From Leishmania mexicana MHOM/GT/2001/U1103 (Eukaryota > Euglenozoa > Kinetoplastea > Trypanosomatida > Trypanosomatidae), in contig NC_018328.1 of NCBI RefSeq assembly GCF_000234665.1, positions 558,001 through 622,000 on the forward strand: a stretch of DNA of 64,000 nt, written 5' to 3'. Each line of letters opens with the position of its first letter. Within the stretch, counting starts at the first letter, position 1. Shown here piece after piece: positions 54,679 through 64,000 of the stretch. The notes beneath the pieces are model-generated. The model was not told where the DNA came from, ran no database searches, and saw only the letters and a list, made by a program, of their open reading frames with translations. Both the position numbers and the translations under genes were made by a program.

Positions 54679-55185
54679 TGGCCCCCCCCCCCCCCCCCCC
54701 ACCGCAACTCCATCACGCGTGTGTGTCGCCGTACTTTGCTCGATGACGGGGCGCGCCCTCTCCTGCTCTATTCTTATTGTTGTTTCTAATCTTTGGCTCT
54801 CGTGTGCAGAGCGCGTCACGTCGAGCCTTCTGCCTCCTCCTCTTACATCCCCCCTCCTCCCCCCTCTTCCTCTCTCACTCCCCACCACACGGCGTTGCGC
54901 GCCACCATGCGAGCGGCGCATGCCACTGACTGAAGAGGAGGGAGAAGGAGGTGAAAAGATGGACGTAAAAGAAGAGGAGACGGGGCTGGTGTGTATATTG
55001 ACAGAGAGAGAGAGCAGAAGATTGTGAGGCGGGGGTGGTTTCTGAACCCCCTTCTGCTGTTTGGCTGCTTCGAGCGGTGGTCGTCCATGGGCTTCTCTTC
55101 ATTGCCTCTCCGCGCGCGCGTGCATGTGCGCGTAAGACGAAGAAGAGAGCAACACATAAAACGAGAGGAAAGAAAATGAAGCACC

Positions 55186-55186
<1 letters not shown>

Positions 55187-55236
<50 letters not shown>
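55187..55236. repeat. (CA)n microsatellite, 50 bp
   Basis: Uninterrupted CA dinucleotide run in the spacer between RBX1 and the GST-like gene. Confidence 0.95.
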
Positions 55237-55239
<3 letters not shown>

Positions 55240-55725
55240 AGGGCTTTTGCTGGTGGCTGCTTGCGCGGGCACGAAGTATGGGGGGATGCTGGTGGCGCAC
55301 ACAAGTTTTTGTGTATCCGGGCATGTGCCCACTCTTCGGGCGTCTTCCGCTGGCCCCTGATTTTGTTTCCATAAAAAAAACAAAGGGAAGGAAAGCACCT
55401 ACCCCCGTACTCCTCCACCCTACGTTGACGCGGCAGAGCCGCCACTGCTGTCTTTGGTAACCACATCGCTCCTTTATTATTTCGCCCCTCTCTCTTATCG
55501 GTGCTGTATGCTGCGATGCATCCCACAGAAGGGCGCCACAACGCCTCTGTGCGGGGTGCGCCTTGCACTCGCAGCCGAGGAAAACAAACAAAACGCGAAT
55601 GAGAGGTGAGGTACAACGTCCACCGCTACCTGTGGCACGCCACCCCCGTCCTCTTCACGTATCTCAGCACATCTGCCTTGCGCATCATCCACACACTTTC
55701 TCTCACAACCTGAAAGCGTAGTACG

Positions 55726-56874
55726 ATGAAGCTAGGTTACTTTGATGGCATCTTTAGCCACGCGCGGCAGTCGCTTGATAACATTGTCAGCACGGCACGC
55801 AAGCATGTCTTCCCACAATCCTCAAAGGAAGCTGAGAGGCTGCACAAGGAGCCATCACGTTTGACACCGGGCCAGAGGCGGCTGGCGATTGGCGCCGCCG
55901 TTGTGCTGGGCACCATCACCGCCTGCGCCACCCTGTCGCGTGTCTTCACGCTTTTCGAGCGGCGGCGGTGCTTGCACCTCATTCAGCAGTGCGAGGGCCG
56001 CGAGACGGAGTTGTTTCTCTTCATCCTCCCTCGCTCGCCATGGGCTCCGAGTTTATGCCCGGCCTGCACACGCGTGGAGACGTTCCTGCGCGCCAACGGG
56101 ATTCCGTACAGGACGATCGAGACAATCGACCCGCTCGGCGCCCCCAACGGCGAGCTCCCCTTCCTCATCTACAAGCGCCAGCGCGTTGACCAGCTCCCCA
56201 GGATGATGGAGCTCATCACGTCGGAGTTCAACGTGGCCATGGATAGCACCCTCACCCGTGATCAGCGCGCCGTGGGGGCTTCTCTGCGACGCACGCTGGA
56301 GTACAGCGTAGAGCGTTTGCTCTACCGCATCGTCTTCATCGACCACCCGTCCCTGGCAGTGGCGCAGATCACGCGTGCACTGCACATTTCTCACCTGCGC
56401 GCGCGCCTCGCTGTGCACGGCTATGCGATCAAGCTGAAGAAGCGGCTCGCCATCACCGCGTACGGCTCGCTTGTCAGTGAGCAGTGCGAGAACGAGTTTT
56501 TGCAGGACTGCGAGGCGATAGAGGCACAGATCGGCCACAAGCGGTACTTGTTCAGCGACACTAACATGACGAGCTACGACTGCGCCGTGTACGCGCTGCT
56601 CGTCCCCTTTGCGTACATGGGCAGCCATGCGTCACTGAGTGCCGCCTACTCGGCTGTGGCGGACAGCGCGGTGCTGATGGCGTACATTAACCGTATTTCG
56701 GAGCGGCTGTTTTCGGACGTCAGCTCCGGTTTTGGTATGGCGCGCACCTCTTTTGCCGCCTCCTGTATGGGCGGGAACGATGATGATACGACGTTGGAGG
56801 CGATGGGGAGAGGAGGGAAGGTCACGAACAAGTTGCTCGGAGGTGCCAGCGGCGCCACGGTCAGACGACGCTGA
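55726..56874 (+). CDS. membrane-anchored GST/thioredoxin-fold protein (FAXC/metaxin-like)
   Basis: Encodes 382 residues. A single hydrophobic segment (about residues 53-72, LAIGAAVVLGTITACATLSR) precedes a GST-N-like thioredoxin fold with a CPAC motif (111-114), TRVETFLRANGIPYRTIET and the cis-proline-like GELPFLIYKRQ. A GST-C-like helical part follows (about 190-340), with KRYLFSDTNMTSYDCAVYALL, the typical shape of metaxin, Tom37 and failed-axon-connections (FAXC) proteins. These relatives lie in outer mitochondrial or other membranes with the GST part in the cytosol; here the anchor is N-terminal instead of C-terminal. An intact CxxC could give redox activity, though FAXC-type proteins are not known as classical transferases. 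Function is inferred only from fold. Confidence 0.8.
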   Translation: MKLGYFDGIFSHARQSLDNIVSTARKHVFPQSSKEAERLHKEPSRLTPGQRRLAIGAAVVLGTITACATLSRVFTLFERRRCLHLIQQCEGRETELFLFILPRSPWAPSLCPACTRVETFLRANGIPYRTIETIDPLGAPNGELPFLIYKRQRVDQLPRMMELITSEFNVAMDSTLTRDQRAVGASLRRTLEYSVERLLYRIVFIDHPSLAVAQITRALHISHLRARLAVHGYAIKLKKRLAITAYGSLVSEQCENEFLQDCEAIEAQIGHKRYLFSDTNMTSYDCAVYALLVPFAYMGSHASLSAAYSAVADSAVLMAYINRISERLFSDVSSGFGMARTSFAASCMGGNDDDTTLEAMGRGGKVTNKLLGGASGATVRRR

Positions 56875-57708
56875 CATCGCCGATCGCACGACACAAGCGA
56901 AGGAGGCCTCAAGCACCACATGAGGCGGGCCGAAGTGCAAGTACTGAGGGAGGTGTCTGGCGGGCGGGCATATGACACGTTCAAGACGAGTGCGAGCTGC
57001 CTCTTCGACCCCCCTTCTTTGCCGTTTAAGCTCTATGGGCGTTGTTGACCTCTAGTCCTTTGTTTTGCTTCCCACGCAAAGACCTGCTCGTCCCCGAGCC
57101 GCTTCAGGCTACCTTCATCTCTGCGGTCTCGGAGCAGCACTCCACCCCTGCCTCACAGCGCACCGCTATGTCTTCACAAGGACGGCGGGACACCCACTTA
57201 CGCACGCATAGCCGTGTAGGGCCGAAAGAGTGCCCCCCCCCTCCCCCTCCCCCTTTCCTTCTGAGGCTCAAGGGCAGACGCCCTCCTTCGCTCTCACAGC
57301 CTCACAGACAGGCAATATCCTTTCACGCTCCGAGACCCACACCCACGCACGTACACGTACCTGTGCGCACTTACCGACCCAAACAACCCCACCCCCACCC
57401 ACGCAGTGCTTCCTGTGTGTGACTCATGCGTATTCCCGTGGTAGCTGTGCGACTCTGACTTGTGCACCGTCATCACGCTTTCAGGCGTCTTTGAATGTTT
57501 CTCATGTCTTTGTGTCACCAACGCGTTGGTATGCTTTTCTACTTTCCATGTGGTGATCTATTTTCCGTGTCGTGCTGCTCTCTGAGGCGCCATGGTGGAG
57601 TGCACCGGGATCTCCCTCTCGCCTTCCTTGCTTTTTTTTTGTCGCCCCTCTTGGAAGAGGGCAACCGTGTGAGGCCTTTTTGAGTGTCTGCTCTTTGTGT
57701 CGCGGTGC
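56875..57708. other. intergenic spacer / UTRs
   Basis: No gene seen. Ends with a pyrimidine tract including T9 and acceptor candidate CCCCTCTTGGAAG (AG 57656-57657) before the next ATG. Confidence 0.55.
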
Positions 57709-58257
57709 ATGCTTGTAGCGAGTGCCATCGGCCTCACTGCGCTCAAGCACGCGTTGCAATGCTTCCATCAATACAGGCTGTGCGAGGGTGACCGACTCGC
57801 CAACCACATTACACAGGAGCACACCGACGAGGAGGAGGGGTTGGCGACAGAGCTCGCGCCGAGCGAACCCCAGCGCGCACCAGCCCAGCCGCTACCACAG
57901 CGGTGTTGGAAGCCACAGCACTGCCTATGCTTGAGCAAGACGGTCGCAGCGCGAGAGTTCTTCGAGCTGGACGCCACCACGCATACAGACGAGGAGTCCG
58001 ACGAGAGTGCACTGCACCAGGCAGGTTTAGGCAGGGATGCCGTGAGTGAGGTAACTGTGGGAGACGAGGCTACCGGGGAGACAACATTGCCCTTGGCGGT
58101 GAAAGAAGAAGAGACCGAGCTTTTCTATGTGCTTCCAGGAACATCGCAGGGCGAGGAGGGGTCACTGCGGAATCTTGCGGACAGAGAGAAGGCGTCGGAG
58201 GATTTAGCACCACTATTTGCGGCGCACAAAGCTGGAGGGGGAGAGGCGGATCGATGA
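57709..58257 (+). CDS. acidic hypothetical protein, probably frameshifted near 3' end
   Basis: Encodes 182 residues as it stands. The ATG at 57709 lies 52 bases after a good polypyrimidine-AG. The N-terminus (MLVASAIGLTALKHALQCFHQY) is mildly hydrophobic and could be a short anchor; the rest is strongly acidic (THTDEESDESALHQ, VKEEETELFYVLPG) with no family recognised. The frame ends at TGA 58255-58257 in a Gly-rich tail (HKAGGGEADR). The adjacent frame, however, continues without a stop from about 58208 to TAG 58304-58306 and reads KLEGERRIDDEDKYVAEDSK, in keeping with the acidic protein. One extra A in the AAA at 58228-58230 would explain the switch, as a sequencing error or a real mutation. 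Confidence 0.6.
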   Translation: MLVASAIGLTALKHALQCFHQYRLCEGDRLANHITQEHTDEEEGLATELAPSEPQRAPAQPLPQRCWKPQHCLCLSKTVAAREFFELDATTHTDEESDESALHQAGLGRDAVSEVTVGDEATGETTLPLAVKEEETELFYVLPGTSQGEEGSLRNLADREKASEDLAPLFAAHKAGGGEADR

Positions 58258-58306
58258 CGAGGACAAGTACGTTGCCGAGGACAGCAAGAGAAAGGTCGAC
58301 GCGTAG

Positions 58307-59571
58307 AGGAGGAAAGGGCTTCGGGACGACAGCGAGGCGCCTAGTGTGCCCCCTCGACCAACCCCCCTGCCGGCTCACTGTCGTTGTGCTCGCTTTCCGC
58401 ACGTGTCGTGGTGAAGCGGATGCCGCCGTCGCGAGGGCAGCAGGTGACGTGAACGCCGTCATCTGCCGCTCCTTTTGGCTGCCACCACCGCCACTGAGGT
58501 CGCGCTCTCCGTGTGCCGCTGCACTTGCGCTGACGATGGCTGACCCCACCTTGTCGTGGAAGGTGAAACCGGGAGCGCGGCTCGGTATCGGCAGACGGTC
58601 GCCCCCGCCGCTTCTCCCCATCTTAGCCGAAGCTGGCCAAGATGTCGCCGGCTCTGAGTGACTGCTGCAGGAGCAGGCCGTCTGCCAAGGCACCACTTCT
58701 GACACGAGAGCGTGCCACGGTGATTCGGAGGCAGCGAAGACCGGGTACGCTGAACAACGAGACTAAGTGAGCGAGTGGGGTGGTGTCGGGGGCAGAGGGG
58801 AGGCCGTAAGGGAGTCGAGTGCGGTGGGGTGTGCTTCTCCTCCAGTGTGTGTGTGTGTAAGTCGCAGCCAGCCCAGGTCTGGGGTCCTTTGGACCAACAC
58901 CGCCGGCCTTTATATCGCACGTCCGTCCTACTTCCTCCTCCGGGTTTCTATCTCGGTTGCGTGCACACAGCTCAAGAGGCAACAGAGAAACAAATGGGAT
59001 GGTTGAGAGCCGAAGCCGTCAACATCTCGCGGCGCGTGCGATGTGTTCGTGTCTCCTACCTAACCCCCACCCCCTCGTCTCTCTCGACGCGTGGGGCATA
59101 CGGGATGATACCACCTGTGGGTGTCTGTGCGCTGATGCAGGATTCTCTATTGGAGGGCCACCACTTCCCCCTTTCCCTGCACAACAGCTGACCTACACAC
59201 ACGGCCGGGTTACGTCGATCTCTTCTCCTCACCGCGCCCCTCGTTGTTGTTTGCTTCTTCCAACGCATACACTGACATATGTGTATGTGCACCCTTTTCT
59301 ACGCCTTACCTGTCCGCCCACCCCACCCCACGCCACACCACGACACACCACGACACACCCCTCCCTCCCTCCCTCTTCTCATCACGGGCCCTTCCACAGT
59401 CTAGAGGAAAGAAAAGAAAGCTGCACCACCAAGCAACCGTTTCTCTCAGAGTAGTATCGCCCTCACCTGCACACTGCATCTGCCTGCCGTCTTTCAACGC
59501 CGCCAATACATACACATCTACGGAAGAACGTGACACACACACACACACACACAAAGGACTCTTCTGTGAGA
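58307..59571. other. intergenic spacer / UTRs
   Basis: No convincing gene. A frame starting at ATG 58254, overlapping the previous stop, has no protein-like features. The end is pyrimidine-rich, with the SDHA acceptor candidate below and a short CA tract (59533-59552). Confidence 0.55.
59361..59399 (+). promoter_or_regulatory. polypyrimidine tract and candidate spliced-leader acceptor (SDHA)
   Basis: CTCC-repeat pyrimidine tract ending GGGCCCTTCCACAG, AG at 59398-59399, about 170 bases before the SDHA ATG. Confidence 0.45.
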
Positions 59572-61395
59572 ATGCTGCGCCGCACCTTTACGCGTCTTGC
59601 CCTTAGCCGCGCCTACCCGGTCATCGACCACACGTACGACTGCGTCGTCGTGGGCGCCGGTGGCTCTGGTCTCCGCGCGGCCATGGGTGTGGCGGCCTCT
59701 GGGTACGATGTGGCGTGCATCTCGAAGCTGTACCCGTCTCGCTCACACACGATAGCGGCGCAGGGTGGCATTAACGCTGCCCTCGCCAACTGCGAGGAGG
59801 ATGACTGGCGCTGGCATGTGTACGACACAGTAAAGGGCTCGGACTGGCTTGGTGATCAGGATGCAATCCAGTACATGTGCCAGGAGGCCCCATGCGTTGT
59901 GTCGGAGCTGGAGAGCATGGGCTTGCCCTTCCTGCGCACGAAGGACGGCTTCATCTACCAGCGCGCCTTTGGTGGCCAGTCGATCCACTACGGTGGCAAG
60001 CAGGCGCGCCGCACCTGCGCGGCGTCGGACCGCACGGGCCACGCCATGCTTCACACCCTGTACGGCCAGTCCTTCCAATACGGCGTGAACTTCTACAACG
60101 AATACTACTGCCTTGACCTGATCATGGAGGATGGCTGCTGCCGCGGTGTGATGGCCATGAGCATCGACGACGGCACGATCCACCGCTTCAGGTCCAAGTA
60201 CACGGTGCTCTGCACGGGTGGCTACGGCCGCGTGTACTTCACGACGACAAGCGCGAAGAGCTGCACGGGCGACGGCACGGCCATGGTGGCGCGCGCCGGC
60301 CTGCCGGCGGAGGACATGGAGTTTGTGCAGTTCCACCCCACCGGCATCTACGGCCCCGGCGTGCTCATCACTGAGGGCGCGCGCGGCGAGGGTGGCTACC
60401 TTGTGAACAGCGAGGGTGAGCGCTTTATGGAGCGCTACGCCCCCAAGGCGAAGGATCTGGCGTCGCGCGATGTCGTGTCGCGGGCCATTACGATGGAGAT
60501 CCTGGCGGGTCGCGGCTGCGGCCCCAAGAAGGACCACGTGATGCTGCAGCTACACCACCTCGACCCCGCCACTCTGCATAAGAAGCTGCCGGGCATCTCA
60601 GAGAGCGCTCACATCTTCGCCGGCGTTGACGTGACCAAGGAGCCGATTCCCATTGTGCCAACGGTGCACTACTCAATGGGCGGCGTGCCAACACTGTGGA
60701 CGGGCGAGGTGGTCAGCCCGCGCAACGGTGACGACAACGCGATCGTGCCCGGCCTGCTCGCCGCTGGGGAGTGCGCCTGCGCTAGCGTGCACGGCGCCAA
60801 CCGCCTCGGCGCGAATTCGCTGCTGGACATTGTCGTGTTCGGCAAGTCGTGCGCCAACACGGTCATCTTCAACCTGACGAAGGAGGGCCGCAAGCAGCCC
60901 GAGCTGCGCGCCGACGCCGGCGAGGCCTCAATCGCCGATCTGGACCGCATCCTCAGTAACAAGGGCGACATCCCCATTGCCCGCATCCGTGAGCGTATGA
61001 AGGAGACGATGGCGCTCTACGCCGCCGTATTCCGCACAGAGGAGAGCATGCAAACGGGAAAAAGGATAATCGAGGAGTGCTACCGCGACTTCTCTCACGC
61101 CTTGGTGCACGACAAATCACCGGTGTGGAACAGCAACCTCATCGAGGCGCTCGAGCTGCGTAACCTGCTGACGAACGCCATGATGACGATTAGCGGCGCT
61201 GTGGTGCGCAAGGAGAGCCGCGGTGCCCACGCGCGTGACGACTACCAAGAGCGTGACGACCACAACTGGATGAAGCACACCCTCGCATACCTTGACGACG
61301 CCAAGGGCAAGGTACGCCTTGCGTACCGCCCGGTGCACATGGAGATGCTGACGAATGAGGTGGAGAGCATCCCGCCAGCGAAGCGAGTGTACTAG
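59572..61395 (+). CDS. SDHA: succinate dehydrogenase flavoprotein subunit (mitochondrial)
   Basis: Encodes 607 residues. ATG 59572 opens a short basic, hydroxylated presequence ([13 protein letters not shown]) typical for mitochondrial import. The FAD dinucleotide fold follows at once (VVVGAGGSG, glycines 28-33), then [11 protein letters not shown] with His59 as the site of covalent FAD attachment. Further signatures are [31 protein letters not shown] and [17 protein letters not shown], all of the succinate dehydrogenase/fumarate reductase flavoprotein family. The enzyme oxidises succinate to fumarate in the TCA cycle and passes electrons to the iron-sulphur subunit of complex II in the inner membrane. 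Trypanosomatid soluble NADH-fumarate reductases are much larger and multidomain, so they are excluded. The C-terminus ([21 protein letters not shown]) keeps the usual Pro-x-x-R-x-Y end. Confidence 0.98.
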   Translation: MLRRTFTRLALSRAYPVIDHTYDCVVVGAGGSGLRAAMGVAASGYDVACISKLYPSRSHTIAAQGGINAALANCEEDDWRWHVYDTVKGSDWLGDQDAIQYMCQEAPCVVSELESMGLPFLRTKDGFIYQRAFGGQSIHYGGKQARRTCAASDRTGHAMLHTLYGQSFQYGVNFYNEYYCLDLIMEDGCCRGVMAMSIDDGTIHRFRSKYTVLCTGGYGRVYFTTTSAKSCTGDGTAMVARAGLPAEDMEFVQFHPTGIYGPGVLITEGARGEGGYLVNSEGERFMERYAPKAKDLASRDVVSRAITMEILAGRGCGPKKDHVMLQLHHLDPATLHKKLPGISESAHIFAGVDVTKEPIPIVPTVHYSMGGVPTLWTGEVVSPRNGDDNAIVPGLLAAGECACASVHGANRLGANSLLDIVVFGKSCANTVIFNLTKEGRKQPELRADAGEASIADLDRILSNKGDIPIARIRERMKETMALYAAVFRTEESMQTGKRIIEECYRDFSHALVHDKSPVWNSNLIEALELRNLLTNAMMTISGAVVRKESRGAHARDDYQERDDHNWMKHTLAYLDDAKGKVRLAYRPVHMEMLTNEVESIPPAKRVY

Positions 61396-64000
61396 TTTTG
61401 TACTTTCGTTTGCACAACAACCCGGCCGTTGGTGACACAAAACGGCAGAGGAGCGGGAGTCTTCCGCGACGCTCCTTTTTCTTGCTGTCTCACCTCGCAA
61501 ACTGCGCGGATACGGACATACACGCCGACCCGGACACGCGCACGCGCGCACACAGGTGAGCTGCCAAAGTATAGCTAGCAAGTTGGTTTCTCTTTTCTGT
61601 TTAAAGAGGTGCATGTCTTTTGTGTTGCACCCTGTAGGAGGTGCGCCTACATGATGCTCTCGATCCGTTTCCCCATACCTTAGCAACTATGAAAGTATGC
61701 AAGGACCTCCGCACCCCTCATGACACACGCTTGTTGTAACGAGGAGGTGAGGTGCGAGGAAGCGGCAAGCGCCCCGTCAACCCCCGTTTCTGCCCTCTTG
61801 CGCTTCAGAATCTCCGCGGGGTGGTGACGCGAGAAATCCGAGATCGCTCTCACACGCTGCTGGGATTTCAGAGGGTGGCAAGTAGAAGCCGTCAGTAAAA
61901 CGCGTCATGCCGTCTCCTTAGGGTCCAGGGACAGGGCCGCGATGTGTGCGCTCTCATGATCCAACAACCCCACCCCCTCAGCTTGGATGACCTCTTGGGT
62001 CTCTCCTCTCCTCTGCTCGCACAGCATGGCAGCTGCAATGCCCACACCCCTCTTGCTCCGTACAGTCTCTCCTCCCCTTTCCTCCCCTCTCTTTCTGCAG
62101 ACAATACGCCAGGTGAATAGAGCGAGTGTTTAGGCGCATCGCCTCACCCGTCACCACCCTGACAGAGACCGTCACACGTACCCGGTGGGTCTGACCTACC
62201 GGGAGAATCAGGGCCACGCATTTCCGAGGCCCTCTTAGCCGCATCCGATGAACAGCTGCTGTAGTTGGAGCGCGGTCCCACAACTTTCGTGGGCGAGAAG
62301 TGCGAGCGGCACGACAACTGCAGACGTCTGCGAAACTCGGTGAAATCGGTTGCGAGGTTGAAGCCCGCGCCCCACAAGCAGCAGCACACGGACAGGCCCT
62401 TTGCCAGCCCGTTTGCTGTGATCATGCATATGATGCGCGCAACGAGAATGAGCACAGCTGACACACTGTCTCCAGAAACGTTCGGGTGTAGACGTGGAAA
62501 GAGCGATCCTTCGTTATCAGACCCAGGGAGTTCCTCACTACCCCACAGCTGTGCCTGGCCTCGGCAGTCGGGCTAGAGCGCACGAGGGCGCTGACTATGG
62601 AGAGAGAGGGGGGCTCGAGGCCGCATTGCCACAGTAGGACGAAGTGTGCTGAAGGAGACGTGGATAAGCGGAATGCGTGCGCGAGTACGCCAGGGAGAGC
62701 GCGAGCGAGTTGTTAGGGGTTGCACAGCCAGCCGAGAACGCACGCGCTTCTCTCCCCACCGCTCCTCCATGCCTCGCCGAGGCGTGACACCAACACACAT
62801 ACACACAATAGCACACGAAACCAAAAGGCAAAGCGGGATGCACCGGCAAACACTGAGCCCTGACATTCACGCCTGCACTCACGGTTCACGTGTCTGTCTC
62901 ACTCACTCTCTGGATTCCGCCTGCTCCCTCGCCTCGTGGAGGCGGTCGCGCGCAGCAATCGACGAGGTCGTTCGCCTGCCTTCCGCCGCTCTTTGTCGCC
63001 TTCATTTCAAAGCCCGCCTCTCTCCCTACACTTTTTTAGCCCCCCCCCCCTCCTCATCAATGGCTCTGTGTGCGTGCTCGTGAACGCGTGGGCATGTGCG
63101 CGCCTTCGTACGTGTGCGGGAGTGGGATGGCAACGAGGAGAGACGAGGGTAGCAATGGAGGGGGACAGCTGTGCGTGTTGACACGCCCGCATGCCACATA
63201 CACCTCACGCCTCCCTTGCACACCCAGGCACCCAGACACCTTACGCATGCGGAAGCCTGTGAACAAGCGAACTTGAAAGTGAGACGGCTTCGTCGTGTAC
63301 ATCCGATGCAGATGTCATCCGTGCTTCCGCAGCGGATGTGGTGTTGTGGTGGCGGCACCAACAACGGCGCCCTACAAGATCAGCATATACATGTATGCAT
63401 GTACGTCATCTCTCTCACTCAGTATGCGCATGTGTGGTAGACCCTGCTCTTGTTCTCACTGCAAAAGAAAGTGGTTGTGTGTGTGTGCGTGTGTGGAGCG
63501 GCCCGACTCGTTGCGGGAACGCAGCAGCGAGACAAGCAGTCCACCTACCCGGATGTTCGGTATTGTGTGCGATGGAGTACTTTGTTTCTCCACAAACAGA
63601 GGCAGATGCATACACACGCACCTCCTCTCTTCCTCATGCCTTGCCTCTGCTGATCTCGCCCGGATGGTATACTTCTACTTGGTCCCTCTCCCTCTTCTGC
63701 CGATCACGTACTCATCCCTCTCCACGCCATCCCCGTATCGCCCCATCATACGCACGGACATGCACACGCGCGACAGCTATTCTCAGTGTTCCCGTGTCTG
63801 TTCGTCTTTCATATCTTCCCCTTCGTTTTTTTCTTATTCGTAGCGGTGCGTCGTCCTCCCGGTCGCTTCCTCCTCCCCCTCTTCCCTTCACGCGCACGTC
63901 TCCCAGTGTATTGTGTGATGGTGTGCATGCGTGTGTGTGGGACGTGTATTTGATTTTGTTTCTCTTACCTGTTCCCCACACCCCTCGCGCAACCTCCTTC
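61396..64000. other. 3' region after SDHA; no gene seen
   Basis: Likely SDHA 3' UTR and spacer. 61640-62640 is mixed-composition sequence with few simple repeats; frames of up to 100-145 codons there overlap in several registers and lack protein features. From 62,800 on, pyrimidine and CA/TG tracts return, which may announce a gene beyond the window. Confidence 0.55.

Larger units (their letters stand above)
54495..55725. other. intergenic spacer with assembly gap
   Basis: No gene seen. Contains the gap 54579-54678, a C19 run at the gap edge (54682-54700), a CA tract (55187-55236) and acceptor candidates for the next gene (CACGTATCTCAG near 55668; GCGTAG, AG 55719-55720). Confidence 0.6.

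Noticed and set aside
54018..55236. CA tracts as a possible CRISPR-like or satellite array
   Set aside because: Pure dinucleotide repeats without spacers; ordinary microsatellites of this type of genome.
58254..58661. 135-codon + ORF overlapping the previous stop (ATGA)
   Set aside because: ATGA coupling is not a trypanosomatid mechanism, the composition is Arg/Pro-rich without domains, and the overlap is better explained by a frameshift in the first gene.

Overview
The window looks like a piece of a trypanosomatid nuclear chromosome, most likely Leishmania or a very close relative. All recognisable genes are intronless and lie on the + strand. They are separated by long spacers full of CA/TG, TA and pyrimidine repeats, and they are preceded by polypyrimidine-AG sites suited to spliced-leader trans-splicing. 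Coding regions are GC-rich with G/C third positions. No strand switch, rRNA, tRNA, CRISPR array or bacterial-style operon signal was seen. From memory, not checked, TCTP and the succinate dehydrogenase flavoprotein lie on chromosome 24 in Leishmania, which would fit. Two exact 100-N runs (34782-34881 and 54579-54678) are assembly gaps.

Layout: 1-933 is the 3' end of an unrecognised protein. Then come a START-domain lipid-binding protein (3689-5569), the ribosome-biogenesis WD40 protein PWP1 (6094-7437), TCTP (8512-9024), an ERCC4-nuclease protein with a SAP motif resembling MUS81 (10559-14005), a very large RecQ helicase (15707-21580), the AP-3 sigma adaptin (22530-23030), an unrecognised 955-residue protein (23735-26602) and a leucine-rich-repeat/EF-hand-like protein (27345-29147).

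From 29148 to 47683 there is only one convincing gene, a two-RRM, glutamine-rich RNA-binding protein (36983-39385). It is flanked by about 7.8 kb and 8.3 kb without credible ORFs. The downstream spacer holds a 29-bp perfect hairpin, a second long CA/TG hairpin and a block of about 1.1 kb that looks like a degenerate retroposon.

The right part carries a UBAC2-like rhomboid pseudoprotease with a UBA domain (47684-48874), a RUN-like protein (49669-51339), a 63-residue protein with a duplicated octapeptide (52499-52690), an RBX1 RING-H2 protein (54135-54494), a membrane-anchored GST/thioredoxin-fold protein (55726-56874), an acidic hypothetical gene that seems frameshifted near its 3' end (57709-58257) and mitochondrial SDHA (59572-61395).

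As usual in trypanosomatids, neighbours need not share a function, because the whole strand is probably one polycistronic unit and control is post-transcriptional. Two adjacencies are still suggestive: MUS81-like nuclease beside RecQ helicase (recombination intermediates), and UBAC2-like beside RBX1 with two genes between them (ubiquitin pathway).
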